Assembly (NCBI RefSeq): GCF_900240335.1
Contig: NZ_LT964979.1
Location: 1,426,001-1,490,000 of the forward strand
Direction of reading: 5' to 3'
DNA length: 64,000 nucleotides
From: Flavimobilis massiliensis
GTDB lineage: Bacteria > Actinomycetota > Actinomycetes > Actinomycetales > Cellulomonadaceae
The notes below the pieces were generated by a model. That model was not told the origin of the DNA. It did not search any database and saw nothing but the letters and a program-made list of their open reading frames with translations. Position 1 is the stretch's first letter; the number at the start of each line of letters is the position of its first letter. The translations under genes and the position numbers were made by a program. Positions 1 to 7,958 of the stretch are shown piece after piece.

Positions 1-722
1 AGCTCGAGGCCGTCACCGACGTTGCCGTACTCCGGGTCGGGACCGTCGAGGGCCGTCCACACGTCGAGGCGGGCGAGGGCGCCTGCGAGCCCCACGCCGA
101 GGACGTCGACCCGGCCGTCGTGCTGGCCCTGGTCGATCTCGCCCGGCTCGACGGACGTCATGCGCCGGCCGGCGGGCGACGTCGTGAGGCCGACCTCGAC
201 GAGGCGGCGGCGGTCGCCCGGCTCGACCTGCTTGGCGCCCGCGAGCACGACGGATGGCGCGTGCTCGACCGCGCGGACGAGCGCGTCGAGCGCCTCGGGC
301 TCGGGCGTCGCGTCGTCGTGGAGCAGCCACAGCCAGCCGGACGGGCTGGGGGCGGGGGCGGAGCCGAGGTCGGTGAGGTGGGCGAGCCCGGCGCGCACGG
401 CGGCGCCGAAGCTCGTGGCGCGCGGCGCGTGGACGAGGACTGTCGGGGGTGCGTCGTCGGAGGCGGGGGCGAGGCGTGCACGTCGGTCGGCGTCGCGAAC
501 GACGTCGACGACGAGGAGGCGGTCGGGGGCGTGCTGCTGCGCACGGACGGCGGCGATCGTCGCGTCGAGGTAGGGGGTCGCGCCGCGCGTCACGACGACG
601 GCCGTGACCGTCGTCGGCGCGTGGGTGACGCCGGTGCGGGTGCGCGGGGTCCCGGCGTCGCTCCTGCCGTGAGAACGGGCGGGACGAGGGCTGTGGGCGG
701 GGGTCGCGTCGGGGGTCGTCAT
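1..722 (-). CDS. Family 2 glycosyltransferase, N-terminal part (cut by window edge)
   Basis: The gene reads leftward off the window; 240 N-terminal residues are present. After a Ser/Pro/Thr-rich start comes a GT-A type nucleotide-sugar binding fold: VTAVVVTRGATPYLDATIAA near residue 33, then the motif WLWLLHDDATPEPEALD, in which HDD takes the place of the usual DXD metal site. This is the classical family 2 layout for a membrane-associated enzyme moving a sugar onto envelope polysaccharide. In related actinobacteria the protein beside this WhiB gene is a very large glycosyltransferase with C-terminal membrane segments; that part lies outside the window. The ATG at 722 is the first start in frame and has no clear ribosome binding site. 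The sugar and acceptor cannot be told. Confidence 0.8.
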   Translation of the reverse strand, partial: MTTPDATPAHSPRPARSHGRSDAGTPRTRTGVTHAPTTVTAVVVTRGATPYLDATIAAVRAQQHAPDRLLVVDVVRDADRRARLAPASDDAPPTVLVHAPRATSFGAAVRAGLAHLTDLGSAPAPSPSGWLWLLHDDATPEPEALDALVRAVEHAPSVVLAGAKQVEPGDRRRLVEVGLTTSPAGRRMTSVEPGEIDQGQHDGRVDVLGVGLAGALARLDVWTALDGPDPEYGNVGDGLE

Positions 723-777
723 GCTGTCGCCATCATGCCGCGCCGACGGGTGACGGTCCCGGAGGACCGCCGGTGTG

Positions 778-1095
778 TCAGACGGCCTGTCGCTTGAGCT
801 TGCGGCGCTCGCGCTCGGAGAGTCCGCCCCAGATGCCGAAGCGCTCGTCGTTGGCGAGCGCGTACTCGAGGCACTCGGCGCGGACCTCGCAGCCCGTGCA
901 GACGCGCTTGGCCTCGCGGGTCGAGCCGCCCTTCTCGGGGAAGAACGCCTCGGGGTCGGTCTGCGCGCACAGGGCGCGGTCCTGCCATGCGAGGACGGTC
1001 TCGTCGGTGTCGATGCCGAGCGTGAGGATCTCAGCCCCCACGGGACGGCTCGCGTCGGACGGGAACGGGCCGTCCGTCTCGAGCAGGTTCCACAT
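778..1095 (-). CDS. WhiB-family Fe-S transcription factor
   Basis: A 105-residue protein with the four cysteines of the WhiB family in the order C-(about 30)-C-x2-C-x5-C (LCAQTDPEAFFPEKGG, RVCTGCEVRAEC), the GIWGG turn (FGIWGGLSE) and a basic C-terminal tail (RERRKLKRQAV) that binds DNA. Known members carry a 4Fe-4S cluster, respond to redox or NO and usually act with the principal sigma factor on cell division, development or stress genes. The tryptophan-rich start MWNLLE resembles the WhiB2/WhmD group, but subgroup assignment is a guess. The ATG at 1095 is preceded by a strong AAGGGGGAG ribosome binding site, so it is preferred over a longer reading frame starting at 1203. The gene is transcribed away from the TIGR03089 gene. 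Confidence 0.92.
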   Translation of the reverse strand: MWNLLETDGPFPSDASRPVGAEILTLGIDTDETVLAWQDRALCAQTDPEAFFPEKGGSTREAKRVCTGCEVRAECLEYALANDERFGIWGGLSERERRKLKRQAV

Positions 1096-1212
1096 GGTGC
1101 TCCCCCTTAGTCTCTCCGTGCGTCGCCGGACCGATGCCCTGGGTGGTGCCCGGGGCGCCGTCGTCCCGCACCTGAGCCGTTCGGGGCTCTGGTGACCCCG
1201 CACGACGATCCG

Positions 1213-1249
1213 TTACCCAAATTACATGCGTGTCATGCGGGTAAGTCAA
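1213..1249 (-). promoter_or_regulatory. whiB promoter with overlapping inverted repeat
   Basis: Read on the minus strand there is a TTGACT -35 box (1244-1249), a 17-nt spacer and a TGTAAT -10 box (1221-1226). Transcription would start near 1214 and give a leader of about 118 nt ahead of the whiB ribosome binding site. The promoter is embedded in an inverted repeat with arms TTACCC (1213-1218) and GGGTAA (1239-1244), which would suit a dimeric regulator covering both promoter boxes. The rest of 1096-1371 shows no gene. Confidence 0.6.
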
Positions 1250-1371
1250 GCCGAGGTGTGCTATCCCGAGGGTGAGGAACCTCCCAGGTCCGTCCCGCAG
1301 GCGCCCACGGCGCGTCCTCGGCGAGGTCACGGACGGCCACGACACAGGCAAAGGCTCGGTAGGCTCTCCCC

Positions 1372-2181
1372 ATGACGACCTCCCCTGTCGCGGCGATCCT
1401 CGCGACCCTCACCCAGGATCCCGGCCGCCCGCGCCTCACCTGGTATGGACCCGACGACGAGAGGGTCGAGCTCTCGGGGGCCGTCCTCGCCAACTGGGTG
1501 ACGAAGACCTCCAACCTCCTCGTCGAGGAGCTCGACGCCGCCCCGGGCACCGTCGTGGCGCTCGACCTGCCCGCGCACTGGCGCACCCTCGTGTGGGCGC
1601 TCGCCGTGTGGCGCACCGGCGCGACCCTCTCGCTCGTCTCCCCCAAGGACGACGAGGTCGAGGCCGACGTCGCGATCACGCATCGCCCCGAGGCCTGGGC
1701 CTCCTACGACGTGCCGCTCGTCGCCGTCGCGCTGCCCGCCCTCGCGCGCTCGTTCGGCGACGGCCTGCCCGCCGGCGCGCTCGATGCCGCAGGCGCCGTC
1801 ATGACGTACGGCGACGTGCTCGGGCCCGTCGTCGATCCCGTCCCGGACTCCCTCGCGATCGTCACGGGCGCCTTCCGCGGCGCGGTCACCGTGTCGTACA
1901 ACGACCTCGTCGACTGGGCGGAGTCCGCGCGCGTCGCTCCCCAGGGGGACCGCATCCTCCTCACGTCCGACGCCGACTGCGTGACGTGCGCCGACGAGCC
2001 GACGACGCACCACGCCGACCACCTCGGGCGCCGGGGCAAGCTGCTCCAGACGCTGCGCTCGTCGCTCAACGCCTGGTCGACGGGCGGCTCCGTCGTCCTG
2101 CTCGACCCGACACAGTCCGAGCGCATCGCGACGCGCGAGGCCCGCGCGCACCTCGTCGAGATCGAGCGCATCGGCCGCTAA
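1372..2181 (+). CDS. TIGR03089 family protein
   Basis: A 269-residue protein that matches the actinobacterial TIGR03089 family, a small relative of the AMP-binding acyl-CoA synthetase fold without a full catalytic core. Recognisable parts are the start (RPRLTWYGPDDERVELSG, LANWVTKTSNLL) and the central LPAHWRTLVWALAVWRTGA. The function of the family is not known to me; its genes tend to sit with WhiB and envelope genes. The ATG at 1372 has no ribosome binding site; a TAGGCT -10 box ends 6 nt upstream (1360-1365), which fits a leaderless transcript. The gene is convergent with the membrane protein at 2274 and a long palindrome separates them. Confidence 0.8.
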   Translation: MTTSPVAAILATLTQDPGRPRLTWYGPDDERVELSGAVLANWVTKTSNLLVEELDAAPGTVVALDLPAHWRTLVWALAVWRTGATLSLVSPKDDEVEADVAITHRPEAWASYDVPLVAVALPALARSFGDGLPAGALDAAGAVMTYGDVLGPVVDPVPDSLAIVTGAFRGAVTVSYNDLVDWAESARVAPQGDRILLTSDADCVTCADEPTTHHADHLGRRGKLLQTLRSSLNAWSTGGSVVLLDPTQSERIATREARAHLVEIERIGR

Positions 2182-2200
2182 CCTCGGCACATCTCTCCCC

Positions 2201-2263
2201 CTCGCGCAAGAATCCGCCCGTATGGCTGCTCCGGATAGCCATACGGGCGGATTCTTGCGCGAG
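2201..2263. repeat. Long perfect palindrome, AGAATCCGC family, between convergent genes
   Basis: Two perfect 27-bp arms (2201-2227 and 2237-2263) flank a 9-nt loop. The arm contains CTCGCGCAAGAATCCGC. It lies 20 bp after the TIGR03089 stop and 11 bp from the stop of the convergent gene, so it is well placed as a bidirectional terminator, though there is no T-tract. A relative sharing AGAATCCGC in its outer arm lies at 52256-52302. Confidence 0.9.
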
Positions 2264-2273
2264 GTGGGGCGGG

Positions 2274-4376
2274 TCAGGGCTGGCACACGGTGAGCCGGTA
2301 GACGGTCGCGGTGCCCTCGGAGTCGACGACCTCGACGCCCTCGGTTGGCGCCCGGTGCAGTCCCGGCGCGCCCGCGTCGACCTTCGCGCCGTCCGCGGGC
2401 GTCGCCGTGTCGACGTAGAGGTGCGTGATGCCGTTGCGGCGCACCGCGTCGCACACCGCAGGGTCCGTCACGAGATCCGAGAACGAGGCCCGCAGCAGCC
2501 TCTGGTCCGCGGTGAGGTTCGACACCGACAACTGCGGCAGGAACACACGACGGTCGGCGACGGCCCAGACGAGGGCCGCGCCGTTCGCCGGGTCCCCGAC
2601 AACGAGCGCGTCCGGCGGTAGCACCCGGTCGAGGCGACCGAGCAGCCGGACCTCGTCGGGCGAGAGCATGTGGCCCCAACGCGTCGCGCCCGGCTCGTAG
2701 GCCTCCGCGAACCGGCCCGCCGTCGCTGGCGCGGTCCACGGCACGGACGTCACGAGGGCGAGCACCACGATGCTCGCAGCAGCGCGCGACGTCGTCGCAC
2801 CCCCGGCCCGCACCACGGCGGGCACGGTCCCGTCCCGCCACCCCAGGCGACGGGCGATGACGCCCCCGAGCACGAGGCAGCCGAGCGCCGCGAGCGGCAC
2901 CGCGACGACCGGTAGGACCGCCTGGATCCGCGCCGGCTGCGAGTACCAGAGGCCCGTGAGGACGCGTAGCGGCATCGGCGGACCCGCCGCGAGCGCCGTG
3001 AGCACAACGACGAGCGCCCACGCACCCACGACCCACGTGATGCCCTGCAGGTCGGCGCGCGCACGCTCAACCTGCGCCGCCCCGCTCCCAGGACGCACCG
3101 GCAGCCACGGCACCGCACCGATCCGGGCACGCAGCACGACGACGATCCCGGCGATCGTCGCGACCGCGACGACGAGGTCGCCGACCGGCCCTGACAGCGG
3201 CTGGTCGATGAGCACCCCGCCGATCGTCGCCGGGTAGAACGCCTTCGTCGCCCGCGGGAACGAGAGCATGTTCTGGACGGTCGGGTTCGTGAGGACGACG
3301 ACGAGCCCACCGACGAGCGCCACGCCCCCGACGACCGCGCTCACGACGACCCGTCCCCGCTGCCCTGCCGCCCAGCGGCGCGACGCGGCGTGCGTGAGTG
3401 CCGCGAGGACGTACGGGCCGAGGAGCAGCCCGAGCGAGAAGATGCCCGAGCCGTGCGCGAGGCCGACACCGCCCGCCGCGGTGAGGACGACGAGCACGGT
3501 GACGACGAGCCGTGCCGGCGCCGTCGCCGGCACACCACGGTCGACGCGGGCGCGGCTCGCGACCGCGAGCGCCGTCGCGCCCGGGACGAGCGCGACCGCG
3601 AGCGCGTATGGCCACTGGGCGAGCGTCGAGAGGACGACCGCGGGGAACGCGCCGAACGTCGCGACGAGGAGCAGCGCGAGCGGCGTCGCCGTCCACCAGC
3701 GCCACAGCAGCACGCGCACGAGCGCCGCGATGCCGAGCGGCCACACGAGCCCGCCGAGGACGAACGTCGACGCGTTCGCGGCGAGCGTCACGGAGCCGCC
3801 CGCGGGCAGCAGCGCGACCATCGCGTGCCACACCGCCGGGTAGTAGACCTTCGGTCCGATCTCGCCGTAGAGAGGCCGCATCGCGCCCCGGTTCGACGCG
3901 AGCCCCGTCTCCTGCACGGCGCGCACCCCGTTGAGATGGAAGACCGCGTCCCACTGCTGGAGCACCGCGTCCGGCGCGCCCATGCCGAGCACGACGGGCA
4001 CGCAGAGGAGCAGTGCCGCGACGGCGAGCGACGCGACGACCCACGGCCAGCGCGCGCCCCCGAGCTCGAAGCGACGAGCCCACAGCCCCGCGGGTCGCAG
4101 GCCGCGCGAGCGCTCCTCACGGGCGACCCAGCGGCCGAGGATCCACGCGACGAGGACCGCCACGAAGAGCGCCGCGCCGATCGGGGCCCACCCCCACGGC
4201 ACGCCGAGCATGCCGGCGAGGAAGGCGGTCACGCCGACGAGCGCGACGGAGACGGGCGCCGCCCCGCCGACCGCGAGGAGCCCCCGCACCCCGGCACAAC
4301 GCAGCAGCGTCCACCCGGGCACGACGAGGAGCGCCGCGAGCACACCCGCGGGGACGAGGACAGCTGCCCAGCTCAT
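2274..4376 (-). CDS. DUF6541-like polytopic membrane protein
   Basis: A 700-residue integral membrane protein. The first 90 residues hold two or three hydrophobic helices (WAAVLVPAGVLAALLVVPGW and following), then a long series of further helices up to about residue 560, then a mostly soluble, extracytoplasmic-type C-terminal part of about 130 residues. An acidic/aromatic stretch after the early helices (LQQWDAVFHLNGVRAVQETG) and a later DALVVGDPANGAALVWA are typical of the actinobacterial DUF6541 group, whose layout resembles GT-C glycosyltransferases. The gene lies 25 bp downstream of the UDP-sugar dehydrogenase in the same direction, which supports a role in building or exporting a surface polysaccharide. 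The start at 4376 (MSWAAV) was chosen because the longer frame has a non-membrane, low-quality extension. Role inferred. Confidence 0.7.
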   Translation of the reverse strand: MSWAAVLVPAGVLAALLVVPGWTLLRCAGVRGLLAVGGAAPVSVALVGVTAFLAGMLGVPWGWAPIGAALFVAVLVAWILGRWVAREERSRGLRPAGLWARRFELGGARWPWVVASLAVAALLLCVPVVLGMGAPDAVLQQWDAVFHLNGVRAVQETGLASNRGAMRPLYGEIGPKVYYPAVWHAMVALLPAGGSVTLAANASTFVLGGLVWPLGIAALVRVLLWRWWTATPLALLLVATFGAFPAVVLSTLAQWPYALAVALVPGATALAVASRARVDRGVPATAPARLVVTVLVVLTAAGGVGLAHGSGIFSLGLLLGPYVLAALTHAASRRWAAGQRGRVVVSAVVGGVALVGGLVVVLTNPTVQNMLSFPRATKAFYPATIGGVLIDQPLSGPVGDLVVAVATIAGIVVVLRARIGAVPWLPVRPGSGAAQVERARADLQGITWVVGAWALVVVLTALAAGPPMPLRVLTGLWYSQPARIQAVLPVVAVPLAALGCLVLGGVIARRLGWRDGTVPAVVRAGGATTSRAAASIVVLALVTSVPWTAPATAGRFAEAYEPGATRWGHMLSPDEVRLLGRLDRVLPPDALVVGDPANGAALVWAVADRRVFLPQLSVSNLTADQRLLRASFSDLVTDPAVCDAVRRNGITHLYVDTATPADGAKVDAGAPGLHRAPTEGVEVVDSEGTATVYRLTVCQP

Positions 4377-4401
4377 GCGCGTCGTGGGCGCCCGGACGCG
4401 G

Positions 4402-5703
4402 TCACGACGCCGTGCCCTGCCCGACGACGACGCGCGGCGTCCCCGTCCACAGCGCGGCGTCGGTGATCCGACGTCCGTCGACGAGGAGGCGCACGCCCGG
4501 CACGTCGGCCGGGGCCAGCGTGCGGTAGTCGGCGTGGTCAGTCTGGACGACGACGAGGTCCGCACCGTCACCGAGGTGGTGGGCGGCGAGGCCGAGCGCG
4601 GCGAGCTCGTCGTCGGAGTAGAGCGGATCGTGGACCGTCACGGACGCGCCGCGCGCCTCGAGCGCGGCGACCGTCGCGAAGACGCCAGAGAACGCCGTCT
4701 CCTTGACGCCGCCGCGGTAGGCCGCACCGAGGACGACGGCGCGCAGGCCGTCGAGGCTGCCGAGGAGGTCCGCGGCACGGGCGACGGTGCGCTCAGGCAT
4801 CGCGGCGTTGACCGCGCGCGCCTCGCGCACGACCGATGCGTCCGGGTCGACCGAGAGGTAGAGACGCGGGTAGACGGGGATGCAGTGCCCGCCGACGGCG
4901 ATACCCGGCCGGTGGATGTGCGAGTACGGCTGGGAGTTGCACGCGTCGATGACCGCGTAGATGTCGATGCCCGCCTTCTCAGCGAACGCCCCGAACTGGT
5001 TGGCGAGGCCGATGTTGACGTCGCGGTACGTCGTCTCGGCGAGCTTGGCCATCTCCGAGGCCTCCGCGGAGCCGAGGTCCCACACGCCGTTGGGGCGCGG
5101 CAGGTCGGGGCGCTCGTCGAACGTGAGGACGGCCTCGTAGAAGGCCGTCGCGCGCGCCGCACCCTCGGCCGAGAGCCCGCCGACGAGCTTGGGGTACTTG
5201 CGCAGGTCCGCGAAGACACGTCCCGTGAGGACACGCTCAGGCGAGAAGACGAGGTGGAAGTCCTCACCCTCCGTGAGGCCCGAGCCTGCCTCGAGCATGG
5301 GCTTCCAGCGACCACGCGTCGTGCCGACCGGGAGCGTCGTCTCGTAGGAGACGAGCGTGCCGGGTGTGAGGTGCCTCGCGAGCTCGGTCGTCGCGGCGTC
5401 CATCCAGCCGAAGTCCGGCTGGGCCGTGGCCTCGTCGACGAAGAGCGGCACGACGAGCACGACGGCGTCCGCTCCCGGCACCGCGTCCGCGTAGTCGGTC
5501 GTCGCGCGCAGGCGGCCCGCGGGGACGAGCTCCGCGAGACGTTCGGCGAGCTCTGCCTCCCCCGGGAACGGCTCACGCCCCGCGCTGACCGTCTCGACGG
5601 TCGTCGGGTTGACGTCGACGCCGACGACCTCGTGCCCCATGCTCGCGAACTGCACCGCGAGCGGGAGTCCAATCTTGCCGAGGGCGATGACTGCGATGCG
5701 CAT
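4402..5703 (-). CDS. wecC: UDP-sugar 6-dehydrogenase, probably UDP-ManNAc dehydrogenase
   Basis: A 433-residue member of the UDP-glucose/GDP-mannose dehydrogenase family. It has the N-terminal Rossmann start MRIAVIALGKIGLPLAVQ (GxGxxG variant), the central helix region MAKLAETTYRDVNIGLANQF, the catalytic cysteine motif GGHCIPVYP and a C-terminal UDP-binding domain (VVLGAAYRGGVKETAFS). Such enzymes oxidise the C6 alcohol of a UDP-sugar to the uronic acid with two NAD+. Because a UDP-GlcNAc 2-epimerase gene lies 2.3 kb away in the same cluster, UDP-ManNAc is the likeliest substrate and UDP-ManNAcA the product; UDP-glucose remains possible. The ATG at 5703 follows an AAGGA ribosome binding site and begins exactly at the family's usual N-terminus. 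Confidence 0.85.
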   Translation of the reverse strand: MRIAVIALGKIGLPLAVQFASMGHEVVGVDVNPTTVETVSAGREPFPGEAELAERLAELVPAGRLRATTDYADAVPGADAVVLVVPLFVDEATAQPDFGWMDAATTELARHLTPGTLVSYETTLPVGTTRGRWKPMLEAGSGLTEGEDFHLVFSPERVLTGRVFADLRKYPKLVGGLSAEGAARATAFYEAVLTFDERPDLPRPNGVWDLGSAEASEMAKLAETTYRDVNIGLANQFGAFAEKAGIDIYAVIDACNSQPYSHIHRPGIAVGGHCIPVYPRLYLSVDPDASVVREARAVNAAMPERTVARAADLLGSLDGLRAVVLGAAYRGGVKETAFSGVFATVAALEARGASVTVHDPLYSDDELAALGLAAHHLGDGADLVVVQTDHADYRTLAPADVPGVRLLVDGRRITDAALWTGTPRVVVGQGTAS

Positions 5704-5823
5704 GGGGGTCCTTAGGACGAGGTCGCGGGGTGCGGCCGGCGCGCGGCCGACCACCCCGAGCATATCGACGCACCGCGCCCCGCGGAGCGGCGGCCACGTC
5801 GTGTCCGGGCAGCGCCTGCGACC

Positions 5824-6891
5824 TCAGCGAACGAGGACCGACGCCGCCATGAGCCGTAGCGGAGCCTCGCGTGCCAGCGCGCGACGGAGATCGCGCGGCA
5901 CGAGCGTCGCGGGCGTGCCGTGACGGCGGCGCCGATCGGAGAGCCGGGCGAGCTGCTCGGTCGTCGCGCCGGCGGCGATCGCGTCGAGGAGGTCGCGCTC
6001 GGCGCGCGAGAGCACGTCGAGCACGGTCGGGGCGAGCGCGACGACCGCGTCGGCTCCCGCCGCGAGCGCGGCCCGGTCCGCGTCGTCGAGGCCCGTCGTC
6101 CGACGGTTGTGGACCGCCGCGAGGACGTGGATCCGCACGAGCTTCGCGGCGACGGCGGCGCGCACGCGCGCGTCGGCGTCGCGCAGCTCGGGACGTGCGA
6201 CGAGGTCGAGGACGGGTACGAGGTCGTCGGCGACGGGCCGGACCGTGAGCGTCACGCGTTCGGCGGCGTCCGCGCCGATGACGTAGGCGGGCCCTCGCCG
6301 GTCGAACGCGACGCCGCGCGCACCGGCCCACAGGAGCGTCGACGGTGCGAGGTCCTCCCCCGACGGCAGCCCCGGGGTCATGCGCAGCCCGAGCCGGTCG
6401 AGCGCAGCGCGCGAAAGCAGCCCGAGCGGGGCTGTGCGGTACGCGAGTCGGTCCCGCACGAGGTCGAGCCCGCGCGTCCGCCGGGGCCGGGCGGGCGGCG
6501 TTGGCACGACGGCGCCCGCGGCGTGCCGCAGCCGCGGCAGGACCGCCTCCGCGCCCGTGCGGGCCGCGAGAGCGAGCCACGAGTCGATCGCGCCGACCTC
6601 GAGGACGTCGTCCGAACCGAGCACCGACACCCATGGGGCGGTCGCCGCATCGAGTCCGGCGTTGAAAGGCCCGGCGGGGCTCGGCACACCGTCCGCGAAC
6701 GGCAGGAGGCGCACGCGCGGGTCCTCGGCGAGGACGCCGAGCCGCTCCGCGATCGGCTCGAGCGGCGTCCCGTGGCACACGACCGTCACCCGCACGGGGG
6801 CCTCGGTGAGGACGACGGAGAGCACGGCGCGCTCGACGCGCCGCTCGGGCGTGTGCACAGCGACGACGACGTCGACCTCGGGCTCGTTCAC
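5824..6891 (-). CDS. Family 2 glycosyltransferase
   Basis: A 355-residue protein with a GT-A fold: VDVVVAVHTPERRVERAVLS at the start, the acceptor/donor region PAGPFNAGLDAATAPWVSVL and GSDD as the DXD-type metal motif (residue about 85). The C-terminal 150 residues are helical and poorly conserved. It is expected to transfer a sugar from a nucleotide donor during polysaccharide assembly in the cytoplasm. The GTG start at 6891 has a TACCCT -10 box ending 6 nt upstream and no ribosome binding site, so it is probably leaderless. It diverges from the next glycosyltransferase with only 36 bp between the two start codons. Confidence 0.8.
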   Translation of the reverse strand: MNEPEVDVVVAVHTPERRVERAVLSVVLTEAPVRVTVVCHGTPLEPIAERLGVLAEDPRVRLLPFADGVPSPAGPFNAGLDAATAPWVSVLGSDDVLEVGAIDSWLALAARTGAEAVLPRLRHAAGAVVPTPPARPRRTRGLDLVRDRLAYRTAPLGLLSRAALDRLGLRMTPGLPSGEDLAPSTLLWAGARGVAFDRRGPAYVIGADAAERVTLTVRPVADDLVPVLDLVARPELRDADARVRAAVAAKLVRIHVLAAVHNRRTTGLDDADRAALAAGADAVVALAPTVLDVLSRAERDLLDAIAAGATTEQLARLSDRRRRHGTPATLVPRDLRRALAREAPLRLMAASVLVR

Positions 6892-6927
6892 GTCCCCAGG
6901 GTAGGGCGTGCGACTACTCTCGGGGGC
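6892..6927. promoter_or_regulatory. Divergent leaderless promoters in a 36-bp gap
   Basis: The 36 bp between two divergent GTG starts hold two -10 boxes: TACCCT on the minus strand (6898-6903, 6 nt from its start) and TACTCT on the plus strand (6915-6920, 7 nt from its start). Each gene's -35 region must therefore lie over or beyond the other promoter, so the two glycosyltransferases cannot easily be transcribed at the same moment from one template. Confidence 0.55.
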
Positions 6928-7932
6928 GTGCCCGCCTCTCGTCCCGACGGTCCCGCCGACGCGGCCCGGCCCGTCGCCGGTCCTCGTGTGCTCCACGTCA
7001 ACGACGTCGCGGGCGTCGCGACGACGCTCGTCGCGACGGCCCGGGCGCGCGGCCTCCCGTGGGACCTGCGGCGCATCCCCGCGGGACGGGGCGCGCCTGC
7101 GCCGGTCGTCGCGGCGCGTCGTGCGCTCGACCTCGCCGGGGCCGTCCGCCCGCTCGCGCGCGCCGACGTCGCGCACCTCCACTACGGGGTCACCGGCTAC
7201 TACGGCTGGGTGACGCGCCGCCCCGTCGTCCTCCACCTGCACGGCACGGACCTGCGGGTCGACGCGCGCTCACGCTGGCTCGGTCCCGTCGTGCGCGCCG
7301 CGCTGCGCCGCGCGGACCTCGTCCTCGTCGCGACGCCCGACCTCCTCGACCTCGCCCGCGAACTGCGCGACGACGCGATCTACCTACCCAACCCCGTGCC
7401 CGACGCGCTCTTCGCGACGCCCGCCCCGGCTCCCGACCCCGCGGGGCCGCCGCGCGGCACGCGCGTCGTCCTCAACATGCGGTGGGACGACGCCAAGGGC
7501 GGCACGTCGCTCGTCACGGCGGCACGCGCGCTCGTTGCCGACGGGCTCGACGTCGTCGGCCTTGACTGGGGCACGTACGCGGCCGACGCTCGCGCGGCGG
7601 GCGTGCGGCTCGTGCCGCTCCAGGACGCGGCCGGGTTCCGGGCGCTCCTCGCGGGCGCCGACCTCGTCGTCGGGCAGCAGCGCGCGGGCGCACTCGGCAT
7701 CTCCGACCTCGAGGCGCTCGCGCTTGGGCGGCCGCTCGTCGCGCACGTGCGCGGCGACGAGCCCGTCGTCGCGTCGGACGAGCGCACGCTCGTCGACGTC
7801 GTCCGCGCGACCCTCGCGGCGGGGCCCGACGACTCCGCCGCGGCCCGCGCCGCACGCACGACGTGGGTGCGGGAGCAGCACGGGGCCGAGCGCATCCTCG
7901 ACCGGCTGCTCGGGCTCTACGCGACGCTCTGA
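6928..7932 (+). CDS. Family 4-type glycosyltransferase
   Basis: A 334-residue GT-B type glycosyltransferase. N-terminal half: RVLHVNDVAGVATTL, VAHLHYGVTGYYGWVTRRPV, LHLHGTDLR. C-terminal half: RVVLNMRWDDAKGG (the start of the donor domain) and the late acidic region GISDLEALALGRPLVAHV, equivalent to the E-x7-E motif. The enzyme would use a nucleotide sugar in the cytoplasm. It is followed after 26 bp by the UDP-GlcNAc 2-epimerase gene in the same direction, though that gene has its own -10 box. The GTG at 6928 is chosen because it is the first start after the TACTCT box and the product then begins with a short Pro/Ala linker before the fold. Confidence 0.78.
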   Translation: MPASRPDGPADAARPVAGPRVLHVNDVAGVATTLVATARARGLPWDLRRIPAGRGAPAPVVAARRALDLAGAVRPLARADVAHLHYGVTGYYGWVTRRPVVLHLHGTDLRVDARSRWLGPVVRAALRRADLVLVATPDLLDLARELRDDAIYLPNPVPDALFATPAPAPDPAGPPRGTRVVLNMRWDDAKGGTSLVTAARALVADGLDVVGLDWGTYAADARAAGVRLVPLQDAAGFRALLAGADLVVGQQRAGALGISDLEALALGRPLVAHVRGDEPVVASDERTLVDVVRATLAAGPDDSAAARAARTTWVREQHGAERILDRLLGLYATL

Positions 7933-7958
7933 CCTGCGCGCGCCGGTAGGCTCGCGGC

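Noticed and set aside
1272..3036. Very long Arg/Ala/Pro-rich open frames antisense to real genes throughout the window
   Set aside because: High GC removes stop codons from shadow frames; third-position G/C bias and family matches consistently favour the annotated strand.
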